Shown: positions 5,465 to 7,707 of the stretch, in pieces
Numbering within the stretch: position 1 is the stretch's first letter
Layout: every line of letters starts with the position of its first letter
Source: GWA2-49-15 sp964359085
GTDB taxonomy: Bacteria > Bdellovibrionota > Bacteriovoracia > Bacteriovoracales > Bacteriovoracaceae
Assembly: GCA_964359085.1 (NCBI GenBank)
Contig: CAYHRT010000197.1
Coordinates: 1-7,707, forward strand
DNA length: 7,707 bases
Direction: 5' to 3'
Translations under genes and position numbers: made by a program
The notes under the pieces: generated by a model
The model's database searches: none
The model's input: the letters and a program-made list of their open reading frames with translations, nothing else
Told to the model about the DNA's origin: nothing

Positions 5465-5772
5465 AAGCACTTTACCTCATCAGCATGATCATGCTGCTCA
5501 TCGCGACGGCCAACTGCGCTACACGTGTGCGAATCATGAATGCTGCCGCTGTTTCTATGACTGAGTCTTCACTGAATAAAAAAGAAACACTGCATGAAAT
5601 TGGCCCTATAGAAGACAAATCCTGTCCTAATGCATCACCAGGCCTGATGGATGAGGCCATCCGTAATGCCCAAAACAAATCTGGTGCAGACTTCATTACT
5701 AATGCAACGTTCTATCTTGAATTGAACGGCTGCGTCGTCATAAATGGAACTGCCATGAAAAAGGGTCACTAA
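5461..5772 (+). CDS. Second small lipoprotein, diverged TRL-like paralogue
   Basis: The 103-residue product starts with a short hydrophobic signal ending ATANC, with candidate lipidated cysteine C19; asparagine just before the cysteine is unusual for a lipobox. The mature part parallels its upstream neighbour: EIGPIEDKSC (46-55) against SIGPIKGEAC, EAIRNAQN (65-72) against RAISMARN, and GCVVINGTA (90-98) against QCVTVTGIG. Both proteins have one cysteine at the lipobox and two further on in the same layout (C55 and C91 here). I infer a tandem duplication followed by divergence. The wording GADFITNATFYLELNGC also recalls small RcsF/DUF4156-type lipoproteins, which is the main alternative. The ATG overlaps the preceding stop (ATGA, 5461-5464), and AGGGATAGG lies just upstream. 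Confidence 0.65.
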   Translation: MKALYLISMIMLLIATANCATRVRIMNAAAVSMTESSLNKKETLHEIGPIEDKSCPNASPGLMDEAIRNAQNKSGADFITNATFYLELNGCVVINGTAMKKGH

Positions 5773-5806
5773 GTTGTAACCCGAGTTTGTAGAGCGTCAG
5801 GGGCCC

Positions 5807-5835
5807 TTGGCAAAGAGCAACATTTTTTCTATACA
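5807..5835 (+). promoter_or_regulatory. Sigma70-like promoter for the gene at 5877
   Basis: TTGGCA (5807-5812) and TATACA (5830-5835) are exactly 17 bases apart. A transcript would start near 5842-5844, giving a leader of about 34 bases to ATG 5877. This separates the gene from the three-gene operon upstream. Confidence 0.6.
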
Positions 5836-5866
5836 ATAATAACTAAATGTTTTGTTTGGGTATTTT

Positions 5867-5871
5867 GGGGG
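5867..5871 (+). promoter_or_regulatory. Ribosome-binding site fixing start 5877
   Basis: GGGGG lies five bases before ATG 5877. The in-frame ATG at 5847 has no such site and would sit almost at the predicted transcript start; ATG 5889 also lacks one. Confidence 0.55.
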
Positions 5872-5876
5872 CGTCT

Positions 5877-6200
5877 ATGACAGTTTTCATGAAAGTGTTT
5901 TTTCTTGCAAGTCTACTTGTTGCCAACTTTTTTTCCACCGACCAGGCAGTGGCACAAGAAGATCTGCAGTACGAAGAAATGGATATGATTAATATTGAAG
6001 GTGATTACGAAATGCCAGCGGGCAATGCATCTGAAAAACAATCAGAGCGTTTGAAAAAAATGCGTGTGGCCTTAGAAAAACGTAATGAACTTATGATTCG
6101 CCGAAAAATTGAACAGCTCCGCGTGAAGCAAGAAATCCAGATCATGCGGCAAGTTCAAAGGGCCATGAATCAGACCATGAAAGAGATGGATAAAATCTAA
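5877..6200 (+). CDS. Small exported coiled-coil protein, function unknown
   Basis: I do not recognise the family. The 107-residue product has a signal peptide (hydrophobic core at about residues 5-20, signal peptidase I site AVA before QE at 24-26). It is followed by a short acidic stretch (residues 28-46, rich in D and E), then a long charged helix at about 52-107 rich in R, K, E, Q and M, without proline or glycine, that reads as a coiled coil. The acidic segment followed by a basic helix could support self-association. ATG 5877 is chosen on the GGGGG site and the promoter spacing. The gene is convergent with the TraB-like gene, with only 23 bases between the stops. Confidence 0.65.
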   Translation: MTVFMKVFFLASLLVANFFSTDQAVAQEDLQYEEMDMINIEGDYEMPAGNASEKQSERLKKMRVALEKRNELMIRRKIEQLRVKQEIQIMRQVQRAMNQTMKEMDKI

Positions 6201-6224
6201 TAGGCACTTAGGCGCTCAGGCACT
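6201..6224. repeat. Three tandem copies of an 8-bp repeat
   Basis: TAGGCACT, TAGGCGCT and CAGGCACT follow one another without gaps. They fill the space between the two convergent stop codons and overlap the last base of the TraB-like gene's stop codon. No terminator hairpin is seen there. Confidence 0.6.
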
Positions 6225-7009
6225 TAAAAATTGCTACATTCCTGATAGCCACTCTCAGCCAACAAGGTTAAAAGGCCTGGCAAGTGAGCGGCCCCCACCA
6301 CGACAAGCGGTGTCTTCTTCACGACTTGTTCATCAATATAAAAAATAATATTTTTGACCATCCGAACATTTCGGGCGGCCAAAATATAACTATCATTGGA
6401 TGATGGTGTGATGAAATCTCCTGATTCCATGGGCAGATTGATATATTGCCCTCCGGCCATGATATCCGCAGTCAGGTGAGAAACAATTTCTTCAGAGGTG
6501 GTAGTCGGGACACGCAGCAGACGTTTCTTATTCAAAAGAATCAAGTCATATCCGGGAAGAAAGGTATATCCATGCTTCTCAGCTGCGGTAATAGTGCTAC
6601 CAAATGGATTGAAAGTTAAATAGCGCAATAAAACTCGCTGCCACCCCAGGGATTTAGACAGCGCTGGCAAATTTTGGGAGATATACTCAGCTTCTTTTTT
6701 GGGAATTCCTTCAACGATGCGTACCGGGAACTGGTTGACAACTTTCTTCCCAAGAACAGATGAACGAGGGCCTTTAATGTGGGTCTCCCCGACTAGGGCC
6801 ACAAACTGATTGCTTTGAGCATTGTAGACAATCGTCACATCGTAAACTTCACGGCCCAGCAAAACTCTATTGAGACCTATCCGTTTGATAGCATCAGCAC
6901 TTCGCAAGACCTTGAGCTGTTTTGGATTCAGACCTTGTTCAAGATTGCACTCCAAACAATGGGCAACACTGCTTCCAACCAATAAGAGCAAGGCCAATAA
7001 TTTAAACAT
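6224..7009 (-). CDS. Exported TraB/PrgY/GumN-like (Tiki superfamily) protein
   Basis: The 261-residue product starts with a signal peptide (hydrophobic LLALLLLVGSSVAH; possible cleavage near residues 17-19). It has the two hallmark blocks of the TraB/PrgY/GumN family: VALVGETHIKG (70-80) with the GExH motif near the N-terminus, and PLVVVGAAHLPGLLTLLAESGY (234-255) with GxxH near the C-terminus. Between them is an ARNVRMVKNI block (211-220), corresponding to the conserved arginine helix. Members are proposed metal-dependent peptidases or pheromone-inhibitor-like proteins acting outside the cytoplasm; substrate is unknown. ATG 7009 is chosen because GGGGG stands six bases upstream. The open frame reaches 7066, but that codon is part of the predicted -35 box, which excludes it. 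ATG 7015 would touch the ribosome-binding site. The length suits a single-domain member. Confidence 0.75.
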   Translation of the reverse strand: MFKLLALLLLVGSSVAHCLECNLEQGLNPKQLKVLRSADAIKRIGLNRVLLGREVYDVTIVYNAQSNQFVALVGETHIKGPRSSVLGKKVVNQFPVRIVEGIPKKEAEYISQNLPALSKSLGWQRVLLRYLTFNPFGSTITAAEKHGYTFLPGYDLILLNKKRLLRVPTTTSEEIVSHLTADIMAGGQYINLPMESGDFITPSSNDSYILAARNVRMVKNIIFYIDEQVVKKTPLVVVGAAHLPGLLTLLAESGYQECSNF

Positions 7010-7015
7010 GAGCAT

Positions 7016-7020
7016 CCCCC
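7016..7020 (-). promoter_or_regulatory. Ribosome-binding site fixing start 7009
   Basis: GGGGG on the minus strand ends six bases before ATG 7009. ATG 7015 directly follows it with no spacing and is less likely as a start. Confidence 0.6.
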
Positions 7021-7037
7021 GTAAAATTTTTAGGGGA

Positions 7038-7066
7038 TTAATACCTTTTCTGGCGCATGGGGTCAA
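7038..7066 (-). promoter_or_regulatory. Sigma70-like promoter of the TraB-like gene
   Basis: On the minus strand TTGACC (7066-7061) and TATTAA (7043-7038) are exactly 17 bases apart, close to consensus in both boxes. It lies just beyond the terminator of the preceding gene and predicts a leader of about 20 bases with the GGGGG site in place. Confidence 0.7.
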
Positions 7067-7075
7067 TTAAAGTGT

Positions 7076-7101
7076 AAAAAAGAGCACCTTTGCAGGTGCT
7101 C
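7076..7101 (-). terminator. Rho-independent terminator of the coiled-coil/basic-tail gene
   Basis: On the minus strand GAGCACCT (7101-7094) pairs perfectly with AGGTGCTC (7089-7082) around a four-base loop and is followed at once by six T (7081-7076). It lies 37 bases after the stop codon at 7139. Confidence 0.88.
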
Positions 7102-7138
7102 GAAATTAAAGCATTTACCTTGGCATCTAACTTAGGAT

Positions 7139-7594
7139 TTAACTTGCTGGTTGATTAATAACTACGGGCGAAGGTTTGGCGGTAGTCCTAGCTCGTTTTG
7201 GAGCAGGTCTTACTCTTTTATGAGCAGTACTCTTACGGGCGCCTTTCCCTTTGGCCACTTTACGCACTTTCTTACCTCGGCCAGCACCAAGATGGTCTTC
7301 TACGGCCTTCTTCATCTTTTTCAACTCGCTCAATTGCTCTTGGAAAACCTGATTAACTTTTTTCTTCTCATTGGCAAACAGTTTTTCCATAGCGCGAACC
7401 TCTCTTGAGTAACCTTTTTTAATGTCACCCCATGAGTCATTCAACATTTTGTCAATTTGCCTGGTTCGCTTGCTTTTAAATTTTTTCATGTCAGCAAGCA
7501 CTTTCTTCACATCTTCATTTTTCAACAACTGTTGGAAATTTTTTTCGATGTTCTTAAGAGTCCCTTGAATTCTTTCTTTTGCTTTTGCGGTCAT
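7139..7594 (-). CDS. Coiled-coil protein with histone-H1-like basic tail
   Basis: The 151-residue product has two parts. Residues 1-102 are charged and helical, without proline, and read as a coiled coil of phasin-like type. Residues 105-141 are a low-complexity tail rich in K, R, A, G and P (for example KVRKVAKGKGARKS and RVRPAPKRARTTAKPSP), like bacterial histone-H1-like proteins and the tail of the polyhydroxyalkanoate-granule protein PhaF. It has no signal peptide, so it is cytoplasmic. I infer nucleic-acid binding through the tail and oligomerisation through the helix; a granule or nucleoid role is possible but unproven. AGGAGGA stands five bases before the ATG, a strong site. It has its own terminator and a leader with inverted repeats, so it is a single-gene unit. 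Confidence 0.7.
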   Translation of the reverse strand: MTAKAKERIQGTLKNIEKNFQQLLKNEDVKKVLADMKKFKSKRTRQIDKMLNDSWGDIKKGYSREVRAMEKLFANEKKKVNQVFQEQLSELKKMKKAVEDHLGAGRGKKVRKVAKGKGARKSTAHKRVRPAPKRARTTAKPSPVVINQPAS

Positions 7595-7599
7595 AACTA

Positions 7600-7606
7600 T
7601 CCTCCT
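7600..7606 (-). promoter_or_regulatory. Strong ribosome-binding site for the gene at 7139-7594
   Basis: AGGAGGA on the minus strand ends five bases before ATG 7594, the strongest such site in the window, suggesting high expression. Confidence 0.8.
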
Positions 7607-7608
7607 AT

Positions 7609-7621
7609 GTACACGATGTAC
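7609..7621. promoter_or_regulatory. Small palindrome beside the ribosome-binding site
   Basis: GTACA and TGTAC are separated by three bases (13 bp in all), only two bases upstream of the AGGAGGA site. It could be an operator or an RNA hairpin affecting ribosome access. Short palindromes arise by chance, so confidence is low. Confidence 0.3.
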
Positions 7622-7626
7622 TGAGT

Positions 7627-7654
7627 GCAGACGTGAGCAGGAGCGTTCGTCTGC
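7627..7654 (-). promoter_or_regulatory. Leader hairpin upstream of the coiled-coil/basic-tail gene
   Basis: Perfect seven-base arms GCAGACG (7627-7633) and CGTCTGC (7648-7654) enclose a 14-base loop. It would form in the 5' leader if transcription starts further upstream, near 7660-7670. No T run follows, so it is not a terminator. Confidence 0.35.
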
Positions 7655-7666
7655 CTCGATTGATGT

Positions 7667-7684
7667 TGTGCTTAATCTAGCACA
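7667..7684. promoter_or_regulatory. 18-bp palindrome, operator-like
   Basis: TGTGCT and AGCACA are perfect six-base arms around a six-base centre, 73 bases upstream of ATG 7594. Position and symmetry suit a repressor or activator site at the promoter of the 7139-7594 gene. No convincing -35/-10 pair was found nearby. Confidence 0.4.
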
Positions 7685-7707
7685 GATAAACAGCTTATCG
7701 GAATTAA

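Noticed and set aside
5773..5830. GC-rich near-palindrome around 5798-5809 followed by a T run, as a terminator of the lipoprotein operon.
   Set aside because: The symmetric part is short with mismatches and the T run is more than ten bases away; the stretch is better explained by the -35 box and spacer of the next gene.

Overview
The window comes from a Gram-negative bacterium. It encodes several exported or lipid-anchored small proteins, an ElyC/YdcF-type envelope protein, and Shine-Dalgarno-led genes of moderate GC. The mix of TRL-like lipoproteins, an orphan REP-associated transposase and decayed ORF6N/AAA-DUF4143 genes would fit a deltaproteobacterium-like or Bdellovibrionota-like lineage, but this placement is inference and not secure.

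Left part (1-1722) is accessory DNA in decay. It holds an ORF6N-domain gene broken over three reading frames (3-261), two tandem 32-bp repeats containing a 30-bp imperfect palindrome (284-347), and the C-terminal half of an AAA/DUF4143 ATPase without its ATPase domain (359-919). A complete REP-associated tyrosine transposase unit follows (950-1699), bounded by near-identical inverted hairpin repeats.

Middle part (1723-4307) runs on the minus strand: a small exported four-cysteine protein, then a 187-bp MITE-like element, then an RsmB-type 16S rRNA m5C methyltransferase, then an ElyC/YdcF (DUF218) membrane protein. The two outer arms of the MITE-like element supply the stop codon of the gene before it and the best start codon of the methyltransferase after it. 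Its central hairpin ends in T runs on both strands.

Right part (4308-7707) is dominated by envelope genes. A divergent intergenic region (4308-4448) leads on the plus strand into a tightly overlapped three-gene operon: an exported transglutaminase-like protein with a Cys-His-Asp triad and two consecutive small lipoproteins that look like diverged duplicates of each other. A separately promoted exported coiled-coil protein follows (5877-6200). Convergent to it lies a TraB/PrgY/GumN-like exported protein with its own near-consensus promoter. That promoter sits directly behind the terminator of a small gene encoding a coiled-coil protein with a histone-H1-like basic tail (7139-7594).

The likeliest undescribed functional unit is the operon 4449-5772, an exported cysteine enzyme with two paralogous lipoproteins. 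Its role cannot be read from sequence alone. No rRNA, tRNA or CRISPR array was seen.
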